A stretch of 64,000 bases of DNA from Aquimarina sp. AU58. Its GTDB lineage: Bacteria > Bacteroidota > Bacteroidia > Flavobacteriales > Flavobacteriaceae. A model generated the notes under the pieces. That model had not been told where the DNA came from and did no database searches. It saw nothing but the letters and a program-made list of their open reading frames with translations. Location of the stretch: positions 62,001 to 126,000 of the forward strand of contig NZ_OMPD01000014.1 of the NCBI RefSeq assembly GCF_900312745.1, given 5' to 3'. Shown here piece by piece: positions 37,575-46,886 of the stretch (within the stretch, counting starts at the first letter, position 1; the number at the start of each line of letters is the position of its first letter). Made by a program: the position numbers and the translations under genes.

Positions 37575-38452
37575 GTATTATTTTTTTGGTTTTTAAAATA
37601 AGAAGGACGCCAGATAAGACTACCAAAGATGATCTTAAATCGATCACTCCAGGTTCTGCATTGCTTTACATCTCTCCATATATTTTTGTATTCGATAAAA
37701 TTGATAGTGATAGGATTATTAGAGTTTATATTTTTGGTTAATCCATAGATCACTTTTTCTTCTTCTCTCTGAAAAGTGCCAAATAGTTTATCCCATAGTA
37801 TAAGTACCCCACCATAATTTTTGTCGAGGTATTTTTGATTAGAACCATGATGTACTCTATGCACAGATGGGGTATTAAATAGTTCATCCAGCCAACCCAG
37901 TTTGATAATTCTTTCGGTATGTATCCATGTTTGATATTGTGCAACAAAAATTAGTGAAACTATAGCTTGAAAAGGATTAAAACCAATTAATATCATTGGG
38001 ATAAGAAAAATCCACTCGATAGCACTTTCTACAATGCTTAATCGCATAGATACCGTTAGATTATAATCTTCAGAAGAATGATGTACACTATGGTTGGCCC
38101 ATAAAATACGATGTTCGTGTTCTATCCTGTGCATCCAATAATATGTAAAATCAGCGGCCAGCAGGCTTAACACCCAGGTCCAGCCATTCATAGGGATCTC
38201 AAATGGTGATAGATGGTAAAAGGGCAGGAGGCAAATGATCCCGACAGAACCAAAGGCTGTTTTTTCTAATAATTGTCCGAGAAAAAATATAACAATGTTA
38301 GCTCCAGTATCTTTCCATCTTCGTTCTTTGCTAGTGAAAAAATCTAAGCAAATTTCAAAAAAGATAAGTGTAAAATTGATGATAAAGAAATACGCTACGT
38401 AGTCTAGTATTTCTGAGGTCTGGAAAAGTAAAGTAATTTCTTCTATATTCAT
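37571..38452 (-). CDS. Sterol desaturase / fatty acid hydroxylase family protein
   Basis: A 293-aa integral membrane di-iron enzyme. Histidine motifs: HRIEHEHRILWANHSVHHSSEDYN (near residue 125), HTERII and VHRVHHGSNQKY. The frame is open upstream to 38581, but those bases code in another frame for a 59-aa protein whose TGA overlaps the ATG at 38450-38452, so I start at 38452. Middle gene of a three-gene operon with ATGA overlaps on both sides. Lipid substrate unknown. Confidence 0.88.
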   Translation of the reverse strand: MNIEEITLLFQTSEILDYVAYFFIINFTLIFFEICLDFFTSKERRWKDTGANIVIFFLGQLLEKTAFGSVGIICLLPFYHLSPFEIPMNGWTWVLSLLAADFTYYWMHRIEHEHRILWANHSVHHSSEDYNLTVSMRLSIVESAIEWIFLIPMILIGFNPFQAIVSLIFVAQYQTWIHTERIIKLGWLDELFNTPSVHRVHHGSNQKYLDKNYGGVLILWDKLFGTFQREEEKVIYGLTKNINSNNPITINFIEYKNIWRDVKQCRTWSDRFKIIFGSLIWRPSYFKNQKNNT

Positions 38453-38628
38453 TTTTGCTGTTGGTTTTCTGGTAAGAAGTATAAAAACCAAAGGAACCAC
38501 AACAGGCTTAATAACCCCCAAATAGAACCTCGACCATGGTAATAATCGATCACATCTGAGAAGGTATAGAAACCAATACACCCTAAAACTCCTAAGTACC
38601 AGTATTTTTGAAACGTAAAGTTCTTCAT
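38449..38628 (-). CDS. Small membrane protein (59 aa), first gene of the desaturase operon
   Basis: A 59-aa frame beginning MKNFTFQKYWYLGVLGCIGF and ending LPENQQQK, with two predicted membrane segments (YWYLGVLGCIGFYTF; IWGLLSLLWFLWFLYFL) around a polar turn (DVIDYYHGRGS). Its stop overlaps the ATG of the desaturase gene by 4 nt (ATGA), the same coupling as between the next two genes. Family not recognised; it may assist the desaturase in the membrane. Confidence 0.75.
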   Translation of the reverse strand: MKNFTFQKYWYLGVLGCIGFYTFSDVIDYYHGRGSIWGLLSLLWFLWFLYFLPENQQQK

Positions 38629-38697
38629 GCTTTTTTACTTATAAAGCAAAAGTAATAGCAATGTTAAGGAGCTTGTTTGTTAATTTTGGACAATATG

Positions 38698-39573
38698 TTA
38701 CTTGGTAGGAATGTAAATCTCGGTAAGTAGTTCGTCTTGGGGAGTATCTGCTTCATCATTAAGAAAAAACTCCAGGGTAGGTTTATCTACTAATTCTAAT
38801 TGTATGTCTGTCATCCAATGCGAATAAATATAGTCATAGGTCACTATAGAGTCTTCATAACTGCCTTTATGAAGAAACTTAGCATATTTTTGAGGTGTTA
38901 TTGTTTTGGTTCTAAATAACCCTTCTACTTCAAATTTTAATGAGGATTCTATAATAATACCTGCATTATATCTGCAATATACACTATCGGTAATATCATT
39001 GTCATCTAATATCTCTGCCATACATATGGTATCATTATCAAATACATTATTTTTTGATGCATATGCTATGAGTTGTTTCCAGATTTCTTTAATACCATCA
39101 ATATCATCAAATGTACCTTGATAGGTTATGTATAGAAAATCGAAACTGGGCAATTCTTCAATTTCAAAAGTAATAGGGGATTGTTGACTTACTTTTTGTG
39201 GCTCTATTGTTTTTTGAAATAACTGACGTTTAAGCTCCTGGGTTTCTCTAAATTGAGAGGGAGAACAGTTAAATTGATTTTTAAATGCTTTACTAAAAGC
39301 TGCGATATCACTATATCCAAGAAAAAAAGCGATATCAGAAATAGTCGTGTCAGAATATTTAATGTATTGTGCTGCTTTTTCTAGTTTAATTCTTTTAATG
39401 TACTTTCCGATGGTTTCATGGTGTAGTGCAAGAAATATTCGATTGATGTTTCGATAGGAGTAATACGATACCTCTTCTATATCGTTGATAGTGATATCTT
39501 CTTTAAACTTCTTATCCAAAAAATCTAACAAAGACTTGTACCTTTCTAACTGTGTAGGATTACTCATATACAA
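38698..39573 (-). CDS. AraC-type regulator with C-terminal GyrI-like ligand domain
   Basis: A 291-aa protein with the AraC domain first (INDIEEVSYYSYRNINRIFLALHHETIGKYIKRIKLEKAAQYI, then ISDIAFFLGYSDIAAFSKAFKNQFNCSPSQFRE) and a GyrI/SOUL-type effector-binding domain from about residue 135 (LPSFDFLYITYQGTFDDI). This is the Rob/SoxS-with-GyrI layout that senses small hydrophobic or cationic compounds. Start could be Met-1 or Met-3. Confidence 0.9.
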   Translation of the reverse strand: MYMSNPTQLERYKSLLDFLDKKFKEDITINDIEEVSYYSYRNINRIFLALHHETIGKYIKRIKLEKAAQYIKYSDTTISDIAFFLGYSDIAAFSKAFKNQFNCSPSQFRETQELKRQLFQKTIEPQKVSQQSPITFEIEELPSFDFLYITYQGTFDDIDGIKEIWKQLIAYASKNNVFDNDTICMAEILDDNDITDSVYCRYNAGIIIESSLKFEVEGLFRTKTITPQKYAKFLHKGSYEDSIVTYDYIYSHWMTDIQLELVDKPTLEFFLNDEADTPQDELLTEIYIPTK

Positions 39574-39617
39574 ACATATACATACCTTAACAATGCGATG
39601 TTGTTAATTTTGGACAA

Positions 39618-42600
39618 TTATTTGGTTCCTAATTGTTTCATTATTTCTGATACCGCTTTATCTAATTGTGGTTGACTATTTTCTAATCGATTTTTAAACG
39701 TTTCTTTGACATAAATATCTGGTGCAACTCCTGTTTTTTCTAGATTTTTACCATCTAGTGTATAACATCCCCAGGAAGGTAAACGATAGGAGGAACCATC
39801 TACCAAACCTTTGCTAGAGGTAAAAATAATCCATCTATAGGTCTCTGTTCCTATAATTTTACCCAGGCCAAGTTCTTTAAAACCAGCAGAGGTCATCTCT
39901 GCATCACTTAAGGTTTGCTCGTTTATTAGGATTATAATAGGTTTTGCCCCAGGTGCAAAATTGGGTTGTGAAGTAAGTTTACCATCCCTGTATTTCCATT
40001 TTAGATAGGGCTTTTGGGATAAGAACTGTAATACCTCATCGTGCACATTTCCTCCTGTATTATTTCGTAAATCCAGGATCAAAGCATCTCTTTTGTACCC
40101 TTCAGAAACCATTTCCCTTTTAAAGTTATTGAGTTCCCCGCGCACCATATTTTTCATATGAACATAGGCAATTTTTTTATTACTTTTTTGATCGATATAA
40201 GACTGGTTACTATCTACCCATTCATCATATCGTAAGTTTCTTAAACTTCTTGATGAGATTGGGTGTAGATTTACCGTTATCTTTTGCGAATTACGTTCTA
40301 GTGTTAATTGTATTTCCTGATCCAGTGATGGTTGCGTAAAATATAGTTCTCTATTGTTTTTTGAATCAATTTTTTGATTATTTACAGCAATTAATCGATC
40401 ACCCGGGAGTATATTTTTGTTGGCTACATCTGCGGGGCTGTCGGTAATAATTCTTTCTACTTGATACGGGTCATTTTTAGAGAAAACAATTCCTGTTGCC
40501 AGTGTCTTAGTACCATAAAATTGCTTTTCTTCTTTACCAGTAGACCGAAACCCAAAGTGAGATGTATTTAACTCACCTAGCATATCATTAAATAATAGTC
40601 TTAGATGAGAACGGTTATTGATATAAGGTAAATATGCTGCATATTGATCTTTAAGTTTTTTCCAATCTTCTCCATGAAAATCCCCATCATAAAAATTTTC
40701 TCCAAAACCAGCCCAGGCTTCCTGAAACATCTGTTGAAATTCATCAGACAATGTTTTTCTAAATTTAAAATCAATTTTGATTTCTTCAGTGGTATTGCTT
40801 TCAATATCCAGAGTGTGAATATTTCCTTCTAGCAATACATAATAACTATCTTTTGCAGACGCTATTTGATACCCAAAAACTTTGGCATCTCCGACTTTCT
40901 CTGTTTTGTTTTTCTCAAACGGTTTAATCGTGGTTTTCCATAGTTTAGCATCTCCTTCATCATGATTAGAGATATAAAGCACATAGGTAGTTTCTTTTTT
41001 CTCAAAAACATGAACGCCACCTTGATACCCAAAAGCAGGACTAATGCGTTGTATACGCTCCATCAATCCTTTTGGGTTAATATTGATCTTTATCGTTTCA
41101 GTTTTGTCTTTTTTATCTTCATCTTTCTTTTCATCCTTGTCCTCATCATCTTCTTTTTCTTCTACAAATAATTCTTCAAACTTCTTAGAGGTATAAGGAG
41201 CCTCATACTTATCCAGTGCCATTTGATAAATACCCGCTTCATCTAGCCCATAGGGATAACTAGGCTGTGTAAGGTTAGAACTAAAGTAAATGTATTTACC
41301 ATCAGGGGACCAGAAAGGACTACTTTCATTTACGCCGGTTTGAGTAAGGTTGATTGTTTTTTTTGAAGGAATATGATAGGTAAAAATATCTTGTTCAAAA
41401 TTACGTATCGCATTATAAACGAGATACTGGCCATTTGGAGAAAACCGGGGTTGTGGTGGATATAATGCCCAGAATTCATCTTTTACAACAGTAGTACTTT
41501 TTAGGTTTTCGAGATTAAGAAGGCGCAACTCATCTCTACCGCTTATATAGGCTGCTTGTGTGCGCTTTGGGTTTATTTCGATATTTACATTACTTCGGGA
41601 GTCCGAAGTGATTTGTTTTTCTTTTCCTTTTCCTTCCGCAGAAATAGTAAATAAATTAAGATACCCATCTACAGTCTGGTTGTATAATAAGGTACGATTA
41701 TCCTTAAGCCATTTTACCTCGACTACCCGTTCTGCTGGATTAACAGGTATTTGCTGAATAAATTTACCTTTTGGATCAGAAACAAATAGCGCACCGCGCG
41801 AAACGAAGGCCATCTTTTTATTATCGGGAGAAATATCAAAATTGGTAATGTTTCCCTTAGTCTTAAAATCCTGGGTTTTATCTAATGTGTTATTAAGATA
41901 AATCTTAATCGGTACTTTTTTTGTGGTATTAGCAGCTACATCATACAGGTATATTTGATAATCCTTACCAAAAACCACGTGACTTCCATTAGCACTTACT
42001 TGTGGTCTAGCGATAGAGGTGTCAAATTTGGTAAGGGCTGTTTTTTTACCATTTTTAAAGGTGTACAGATTATATTCTCCGTTAGCCTGGTCAGAAACAA
42101 AATAGAGGTTGCCATTTTTATCTATTGTTGTCCAAAAGTCTTTTCCTTTATAGGAAGTATGTTCTTTATATTCTTTGGTTTGGGGATTATAAGATTTTAT
42201 ATTGGGATTATAATCTCCTTTATATCGTTTTCTATGCGTAAAATTTTTGCTTTCCCAGCTTTCGTTAAAGAAAATTTCTCCTGTGGTAGGATGGGGTACT
42301 ATATTATGAACGGTATTAAAATAATGATCAAATAAACGCCTTGGGGTCCCACCAGAAACAGCTACCTCATATCCACTAAAACGATTTTCTCTGGATGAGG
42401 TAAAATATATACTTTTTGAATCCCATGACCAGCTATCTACATCATCTGCCGCATCATGAAAAGTAAGTTGACGAATTTCTCCTCCTTTCAAAGGCATGAT
42501 ATATACATCCTTATTACCATACTGGGTAGCACTAAAAGCTACCCATTTCCCATCGGGAGAAACAGTTGGTAATGTCTCGTCACCTTGCATTCCTGTAAGT

Positions 42601-42773
42601 CGGGATGCCTCGCCACCGCCAGAAGAGACTTTCCATAAATCCCCATCATAACTAAATATAATAGTTTGCCCATTTGGGGTTAAGGTTGGATCGATTGTAA
42701 AATATGCTTCTTGTGCCTGAGCCCCAATACTAAATGCAAAACAAAGAATTGAAGTGAAGAGTGATTTGAACAT
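39618..42773 (-). CDS. Tricorn-like S41 protease with WD/TolB propellers and PDZ domain
   Basis: A 1051-aa exported protease. Signal peptide (SLFTSILCFAFSIGAQAQ), two beta-propellers of TolB-like repeats (GETIIFSYDGDLW..., SPDGKWVAFSA, SPNGQYLVYNA), an acidic linker (EEKEDDEDKDEKKDEDK, about 540-560), then a tricorn core with LNTSHFGF (catalytic His), a PDZ domain (about 790-870) and the S41 part with the catalytic Ser in EQTLSDAEMTSAG. It degrades peptides in the periplasm or at the surface. Confidence 0.93.
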   Translation of the reverse strand: MFKSLFTSILCFAFSIGAQAQEAYFTIDPTLTPNGQTIIFSYDGDLWKVSSGGGEASRLTGMQGDETLPTVSPDGKWVAFSATQYGNKDVYIMPLKGGEIRQLTFHDAADDVDSWSWDSKSIYFTSSRENRFSGYEVAVSGGTPRRLFDHYFNTVHNIVPHPTTGEIFFNESWESKNFTHRKRYKGDYNPNIKSYNPQTKEYKEHTSYKGKDFWTTIDKNGNLYFVSDQANGEYNLYTFKNGKKTALTKFDTSIARPQVSANGSHVVFGKDYQIYLYDVAANTTKKVPIKIYLNNTLDKTQDFKTKGNITNFDISPDNKKMAFVSRGALFVSDPKGKFIQQIPVNPAERVVEVKWLKDNRTLLYNQTVDGYLNLFTISAEGKGKEKQITSDSRSNVNIEINPKRTQAAYISGRDELRLLNLENLKSTTVVKDEFWALYPPQPRFSPNGQYLVYNAIRNFEQDIFTYHIPSKKTINLTQTGVNESSPFWSPDGKYIYFSSNLTQPSYPYGLDEAGIYQMALDKYEAPYTSKKFEELFVEEKEDDEDKDEKKDEDKKDKTETIKININPKGLMERIQRISPAFGYQGGVHVFEKKETTYVLYISNHDEGDAKLWKTTIKPFEKNKTEKVGDAKVFGYQIASAKDSYYVLLEGNIHTLDIESNTTEEIKIDFKFRKTLSDEFQQMFQEAWAGFGENFYDGDFHGEDWKKLKDQYAAYLPYINNRSHLRLLFNDMLGELNTSHFGFRSTGKEEKQFYGTKTLATGIVFSKNDPYQVERIITDSPADVANKNILPGDRLIAVNNQKIDSKNNRELYFTQPSLDQEIQLTLERNSQKITVNLHPISSRSLRNLRYDEWVDSNQSYIDQKSNKKIAYVHMKNMVRGELNNFKREMVSEGYKRDALILDLRNNTGGNVHDEVLQFLSQKPYLKWKYRDGKLTSQPNFAPGAKPIIILINEQTLSDAEMTSAGFKELGLGKIIGTETYRWIIFTSSKGLVDGSSYRLPSWGCYTLDGKNLEKTGVAPDIYVKETFKNRLENSQPQLDKAVSEIMKQLGTK

Positions 42774-42877
42774 GTTGATGTTTTTGATTGAAGCAGGAAA
42801 GATACTAAACTTGAGTAATACAAAATTTAGAAGAAAAAGTTAAAAAATTGTTACTTCCTAATGTTTAGAGCAATTGT

Positions 42878-43738
42878 TTATACACTGTTTTTATTTTTAT
42901 CAATATGCTTTGTGATAACTTTTTCAAGTTCCTGATAGTCTGTTTGTATTAACCAATGGCCTGAATCTAATTCTATAAATTCGTAATCATTTTTCATGTA
43001 TTGATGGCTTTCACTAACAGAATAAGAACCTATCGCAATATCTTTATTTCCCCATATAAATAAAGTTGGGACATTTATGTCGCCAAGTATTTGATTTTTA
43101 TCCGCACTCTTTAATAGTTTATAATTACTACGGTAATAGTTTATTGATGCAGTTAATTGTTTTGGGTTTCTGAAAACCTCTAAATAATCATTAACCTGAT
43201 CTGGTTCACAATTCTTCCATAATCTTTTTAATATTTTAAAATTGTTTTTTTTTAATCGTAATTCTGGAAGATAAGGCAATTGAAAGTTCTTTACATATTG
43301 ACTCATTTTTCTTTGTTCACTATTAACGATCATTGCTTTTCCAAAAGCTTGTGGATGTGGAACAGAGATTCCTGTCCAACTTAAAATTTGGTCTTGATTA
43401 TCATGAACTAACTTCCAGCCAATAAGTGCCCCCCAGTCATGACCAATAAGGTGAAATTTTGGTTTATTTAGATGTTTAGAAATGTTTAAAATATCCTTAG
43501 ATAATTTATCTAAACTATAATGTTTTTTCCCTTCGGGACATGCTTCTTTACTATACCCTCTTAAATTAGGTGCAACACAATAAAAACCATTTTTCGAAAA
43601 ACTAGACATTAATTTTTTCCACATAAAAGAAGTTTCGGGCCACCCATGTAAAAAAATTACTAATTCATTTTCTTTATTACCATTTATTCGACAATCGAAT
43701 ATTAAATTATCAATCCTTATTTTAATAGTTTCTTGCAT
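42878..43738 (-). CDS. Alpha/beta hydrolase, epoxide hydrolase-like
   Basis: A 286-aa enzyme with the oxyanion motif HGWPETSFMW, the nucleophile elbow GHDWGALIG (nucleophile Asp, as in epoxide hydrolases and haloalkane dehalogenases), the acid near LFIWGNKD and the His in ELDSGHWLIQ. Substrate unknown. It is the last gene of the minus-strand run separated by palindromic attC-like elements; its upstream junction has a perfect GTTRRRY core. Confidence 0.88.
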   Translation of the reverse strand: MQETIKIRIDNLIFDCRINGNKENELVIFLHGWPETSFMWKKLMSSFSKNGFYCVAPNLRGYSKEACPEGKKHYSLDKLSKDILNISKHLNKPKFHLIGHDWGALIGWKLVHDNQDQILSWTGISVPHPQAFGKAMIVNSEQRKMSQYVKNFQLPYLPELRLKKNNFKILKRLWKNCEPDQVNDYLEVFRNPKQLTASINYYRSNYKLLKSADKNQILGDINVPTLFIWGNKDIAIGSYSVSESHQYMKNDYEFIELDSGHWLIQTDYQELEKVITKHIDKNKNSV

Positions 43739-43751
43739 TGTTCAGAATTGT

Positions 43752-43920
43752 GTCTAACGTTTAATATATGTGTGGTAGCTATGAAAATTGTTACCTAGCC
43801 TTGGACACTTTTGCGCAGATTTTATACCTTTTCAGTTTTAAAATCACTGTACCACTATAAATATAAAAGAACCATTCGATTAATCACTAATCAGCTATGA
43901 TCACATATATCGTGTTAGCA
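43752..43920 (-). repeat. attC-like palindromic element A1
   Basis: 169 bp. Outer arms CTAAC / GTTAG and inner arms ATATATGTG / CACATATAT pair. Read on the gene strand it ends with GTTAGAC, a perfect integron core site (GTTRRRY), 13 nt before the hydrolase ATG; its other end (GCTAAC) is 5 nt after the stop of the lipoprotein gene. Terminal parts are shared with A3 and A6. Confidence 0.6.
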
Positions 43921-43925
43921 ATATA

Positions 43926-44381
43926 TTACTTTTTCAAAACCAATTCTGCCTTGTTAATTTTTAAGGTATGGTTTTCTGAAGAATGAAGTACTGCTTTGAA
44001 AGTATAGTTTCCATCTTCCTTAATAGTCCAATGGTTCATTTTTCCAGTATACCTCCAGGTAGTTTTATTACCCAATGATTTCTTAATTTCCATCATTGTA
44101 GGGTTTGTTTCTAAGGCATTCATTTTAAACCCTCCTTGTTCTTTCGAATCTATCAATAATTCCACTGTATAAATTAGAGCTAACTCATTTTCGTATTCAA
44201 TGTCAATTTCAGTCCAAAATGAAATTTTCTCACCTTTTTTTAAATCTAGAGTTGTTTCTCTGATTATTTGTTCGACATCGCTTGTCTGCTTGAATGAAAT
44301 TCGCCCAATTTCTTCTCCAGTTAATGCATCACACCCTATTAGGGCTAGAGTGATTGATAGTCCAAGTAATAATTTTTTCAT
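43926..44381 (-). CDS. Small lipoprotein, cassette-type gene, function unknown
   Basis: A 151-aa lipoprotein (LLLGLSITLALIGC, lipid Cys 17) with a beta-rich mature domain (KISFWTEIDIEYENELALIYTVELLID; WRYTGKMNHWTIKEDGNYTFKAVLHS) that resembles a small beta-sandwich. No family recognised. It is bounded on both sides by attC-like elements. Confidence 0.65.
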   Translation of the reverse strand: MKKLLLGLSITLALIGCDALTGEEIGRISFKQTSDVEQIIRETTLDLKKGEKISFWTEIDIEYENELALIYTVELLIDSKEQGGFKMNALETNPTMMEIKKSLGNKTTWRYTGKMNHWTIKEDGNYTFKAVLHSSENHTLKINKAELVLKK

Positions 44382-44401
44382 TTTTTTATCTTGTGATTAT
44401 T

Positions 44402-44451
44402 GCTAACAACAAAATAAAGAATATATATCCTTTATTTTCTATGTATGGTTA
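44402..44451 (-). repeat. attC-like palindromic element A2 (P-type hairpin)
   Basis: 50 bp. Outer arms TAAC / GTTA, inner stem AATAAAG / CTTTATT around an AT-rich loop. The stop codon of the next gene (44449-44451) lies inside the inner end, as often in integron cassettes. Related hairpins occur near 46653-46678, 56465-56486 and 62928-62949. Confidence 0.6.
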
Positions 44452-45045
44452 TTTTTCAATTATTACATCTTCTAATTTAGAGTTTAAAAAAGATTTTAAT
44501 TTTTCAATAGTATTAGAATTCAAGTCCAAATGATTAATTGAGTATTTTTTCTCGTGTAAGTCCTGAACAATTATTGATCCGTCTATTATCTTAATAGAGT
44601 TTAGCCTATTCAAAGCTATGTATTGGTATTTGTTATTATTCCCAAAACTTAATTCTTCACTGTCTACTTTGATAACTCCGCTTGGGTTATTTTGAATTCC
44701 ACTTATGATCAATGATATCCCAATTATTAATAAAGAAAGTAATGTTAATATAGTCCACTCAAAATAGAAATACCAAATAACAATACTTATAAGAATTCCA
44801 AAACCCCAGAAATAATTTAAAAACGTATAGTAATGGTCATTTTTTGTTTTAAATGGTATTGAATTAGAGCCCCTCTTTTTTTTGTTATTAAACTTTTTAA
44901 GATTCGAATAAACAGAGGCTAATGCAATTAAAGGAAGAAAGTACTCAAAATTAATTTTTAATCCTTCCCAAATTTCGAATGCCACTATATATGTCATTAC
45001 AATTATTGCTATAAGCGATGAACTAAAAGAATAACGTTTTTTCAT
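44449..45045 (-). CDS. Membrane protein, cassette-type gene, function unknown
   Basis: A 198-aa protein with about four membrane helices in the first 120 residues and a C-terminal soluble part (KVDSEELSFGNNNKYQYIALNRLNSIKIIDGSIIVQDL) like a small PH-type domain. Family not recognised. Its stop codon is inside element A2, and element A3 lies upstream. Confidence 0.65.
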   Translation of the reverse strand: MKKRYSFSSSLIAIIVMTYIVAFEIWEGLKINFEYFLPLIALASVYSNLKKFNNKKKRGSNSIPFKTKNDHYYTFLNYFWGFGILISIVIWYFYFEWTILTLLSLLIIGISLIISGIQNNPSGVIKVDSEELSFGNNNKYQYIALNRLNSIKIIDGSIIVQDLHEKKYSINHLDLNSNTIEKLKSFLNSKLEDVIIEK

Positions 45046-45060
45046 TTTTTCAATATTGGA

Positions 45061-45220
45061 GATGACGTTTAATATATGTGTCGTAGTAGGGTAAAACGTT
45101 ACCTTGTTTTTCGATTTCTCTGTGCATTGGTTGTTAGCAGTAAGTATTGCGCCATTCCAAAAATAAGAAGATCATCCGTTTAACGATCTAGTAGCTATGA
45201 TATCATGTATGTTGTTAGCT
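45061..45220 (-). repeat. attC-like palindromic element A3
   Basis: 160 bp, close relative of A6 (47895-48065) along its whole length. Its inner end GCTAAC contains the stop codon of the DUF2071 gene (45215-45217). The outer core has decayed (GTCATCT instead of GTTRRRY). Confidence 0.6.
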
Positions 45221-45934
45221 GCATTTTTTTATTTTTTTCAACCCAATCCATTCATGTTCAATATCTTTCATCAATAAAGCATTATCAAACTTTACAGATC
45301 CTTTCGGAAAAATACTTTCATTTTCAAAAAAACTTGATTTTACATTTTCAACTTCCAAAAGAGATACTTTCCAGTTATAAGCTTTCAACTCAAGTCCGTC
45401 GAAATCATTTTTGTCTGGAGAATATCCCACAGAGCCTTCTTCAAAGAAATCCGAGACGCATTCGAGATTTTCGAATACACTTTCTTTATTCCAAGTATTA
45501 GTTTCTCGAGCCTTAATAGATAAAGATGTGTTGTCATCGCTTATGAAACTGACTTCATAATTTCCTTCTTTTTCATTTATTTTGAAATCTGCTAAATGAT
45601 GAATTCCCGGAAATATAGTTCCTCCTGCTAAAGAATTTAATTTAGAAGAAGTGTCTCTTCTTGGAATATAAACTCCCTCTTTATGTTTTCCATTTTCAGT
45701 CCATTCAACAGCAATTCTATGTGCTCCGTTTTCCGAAGATATTCCGATTTGTTTAGGTAAACCTTTTGGTCTGATTTCTCTTAGTCTAATTAAGCAAATT
45801 CCAGCAATTCCTTTTCCGTTTACCAATTTAGGCTTAAAAGGTTTTGGTAAATAATCATCCAAGACTTCTTTGTCAATTTGATAATTGATTAAAATACGCC
45901 TGTCAATTATTCCTTTTATTTTTGGTATTTTCAT
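45215..45934 (-). CDS. DUF2071 (YqjF-like) protein
   Basis: A 239-aa single-domain protein with KGIIDRRILINYQIDKEVL, AGICLIRLREIRPKGLP and SENGAHRIAVEW, typical of DUF2071, a family with an acetoacetate decarboxylase-like fold. Biochemical role unknown. Stop codon inside element A3; upstream core ACCTAAC (GTTAGGT on the gene strand) of A4 is 18 nt before its ATG. Confidence 0.8.
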   Translation of the reverse strand: MKIPKIKGIIDRRILINYQIDKEVLDDYLPKPFKPKLVNGKGIAGICLIRLREIRPKGLPKQIGISSENGAHRIAVEWTENGKHKEGVYIPRRDTSSKLNSLAGGTIFPGIHHLADFKINEKEGNYEVSFISDDNTSLSIKARETNTWNKESVFENLECVSDFFEEGSVGYSPDKNDFDGLELKAYNWKVSLLEVENVKSSFFENESIFPKGSVKFDNALLMKDIEHEWIGLKKIKKCS

Positions 45935-45951
45935 TTATGTGTTCTAATTGC

Positions 45952-46081
45952 ACCTAACGTTTTGTATAAGATGCGTGCGTCGCAGGCGCACTGCTGATTG
46001 GCCGCAGGACAATCACATTGTAAATATACACTTACTTTGGTTTTGGTACAAAGTGAGTATGCATTTTATATGGTGTTGTAA
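45952..46081 (-). repeat. attC-like palindromic element A4
   Basis: 130 bp. On the gene strand the outer core is GTTAGGT, a perfect GTTRRRY. Inner arms TATAAGATGC / GCATTTTATA pair with one wobble position. The stop codon of the nucleotidyltransferase gene lies inside the inner arm (46066-46068). The middle, with GC-rich segments, is unlike A1, A3 and A6, as attC centres usually differ. Confidence 0.6.
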
Positions 46082-46629
46082 CCAGTTTTTATATTTAGGT
46101 TACACCATTTAGCTATCCAAGACTTACTAGCAATTCGATCATTATAAACCTTTAAATCGAATCCAGGGGTAGGGATTACTATTAGATTAAACAAGTCAAC
46201 TAATCCGTATGGTGCAATAAATTCAATTTCGTCATTTGTATTAAGCCTCACCGCAATTGCTGTAGCAGTTTCTGGCCAATATGAAATTGCCTGAAAACAA
46301 TCCTCATAAGGAGCATGTCCATTTCGTAAATTCATTCTTGCTTGGTTTTTAACAGACCAATTAATATCGGAGTTTATTTCACTTAATTGTTTTTCAATTA
46401 GTAAATCTTTCTTTTTTGAAGGGTTTTTATCGTTGAAGTAAATTACGTCTATGTCATTGAGTTCTGTTCTGTCAAATCCATGTTTATAATCCCAAATTTT
46501 ATTTCGGATAAAACCAGCTCCGACCCAACAATCATTTAAATTTAAACCTTTTATATTTTCTAAGATTTCAATCATCCATTTATCACTTTGGATAATATTG
46601 ATTAATTCAGATTTAAAGTTAGAGGCCAT
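46066..46629 (-). CDS. Nucleotidyltransferase family protein (NTP_transf_6 type)
   Basis: A 187-aa protein with CWVGAGFIRNKIWDYKHG and the acidic pair in ELNDIDVIYF, followed by LRNGHAPYEDCFQAISYWPETATAIAVRL, typical of the DUF925/NTP_transf_6 family. It probably transfers a nucleotide, but the acceptor is not known. The last codons run into element A4. Confidence 0.8.
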   Translation of the reverse strand: MASNFKSELINIIQSDKWMIEILENIKGLNLNDCWVGAGFIRNKIWDYKHGFDRTELNDIDVIYFNDKNPSKKKDLLIEKQLSEINSDINWSVKNQARMNLRNGHAPYEDCFQAISYWPETATAIAVRLNTNDEIEFIAPYGLVDLFNLIVIPTPGFDLKVYNDRIASKSWIAKWCNLNIKTGYNTI

Positions 46630-46640
46630 TTAGGGAATTG

Positions 46641-46877
46641 GTTACAACACTAATATAAAGGATATATGTCCTTTATATCCCATGTATGGTTATGTTTACT
46701 TGATAAATGTAACTATTAGTATTGAGTATAAAAAACCCGATCGATTTGCATGGTAAAATTAATCACCACTATTTTTCCCAGTTCCGAAAAATGAAACTGG
46801 CGTGTTGTATCATTGTATATCAATTATTTATTAACTATGATGCGCAGGGTGCATATGCAATATGCAAATTGTTGTAG
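46641..46877 (-). repeat. attC-like element A5, composite with P hairpin and R repeat
   Basis: 237 bp with ends TTACAAC and GTTGTAG. It contains a 10-bp perfect stem (ATATAAAGGA / TCCTTTATAT, 46653-46678), the end of the Q repeat (TTTACTTGATAAATGTAA, near 46694-46711) and R repeat copy 1 (46753-46841). A nested or fused repeat between the nucleotidyltransferase and HEPN genes. Confidence 0.5.
46753..46841. repeat. R repeat, copy 1
   Basis: About 90 bp, highly similar to 49742-49823 and 51450-51536; shared core CCGAAAAATGAAACTGGCGT followed by a long AT-rich part. CAGTT and AACTG inside can pair as a short stem. Confidence 0.8.
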
Positions 46878-46886
46878 GTCGTTTTT

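Noticed and set aside
40962..42335. Several plus-strand frames of 60-130 aa in the tricorn-like gene
   Set aside because: They are antisense shadows of a 1051-aa protein with intact catalytic motifs.
46641..46877. CRISPR-like or transposase-encoding element in the repeat region
   Set aside because: The repeats are not regularly spaced, there are no spacers, and no transposase frame is present.
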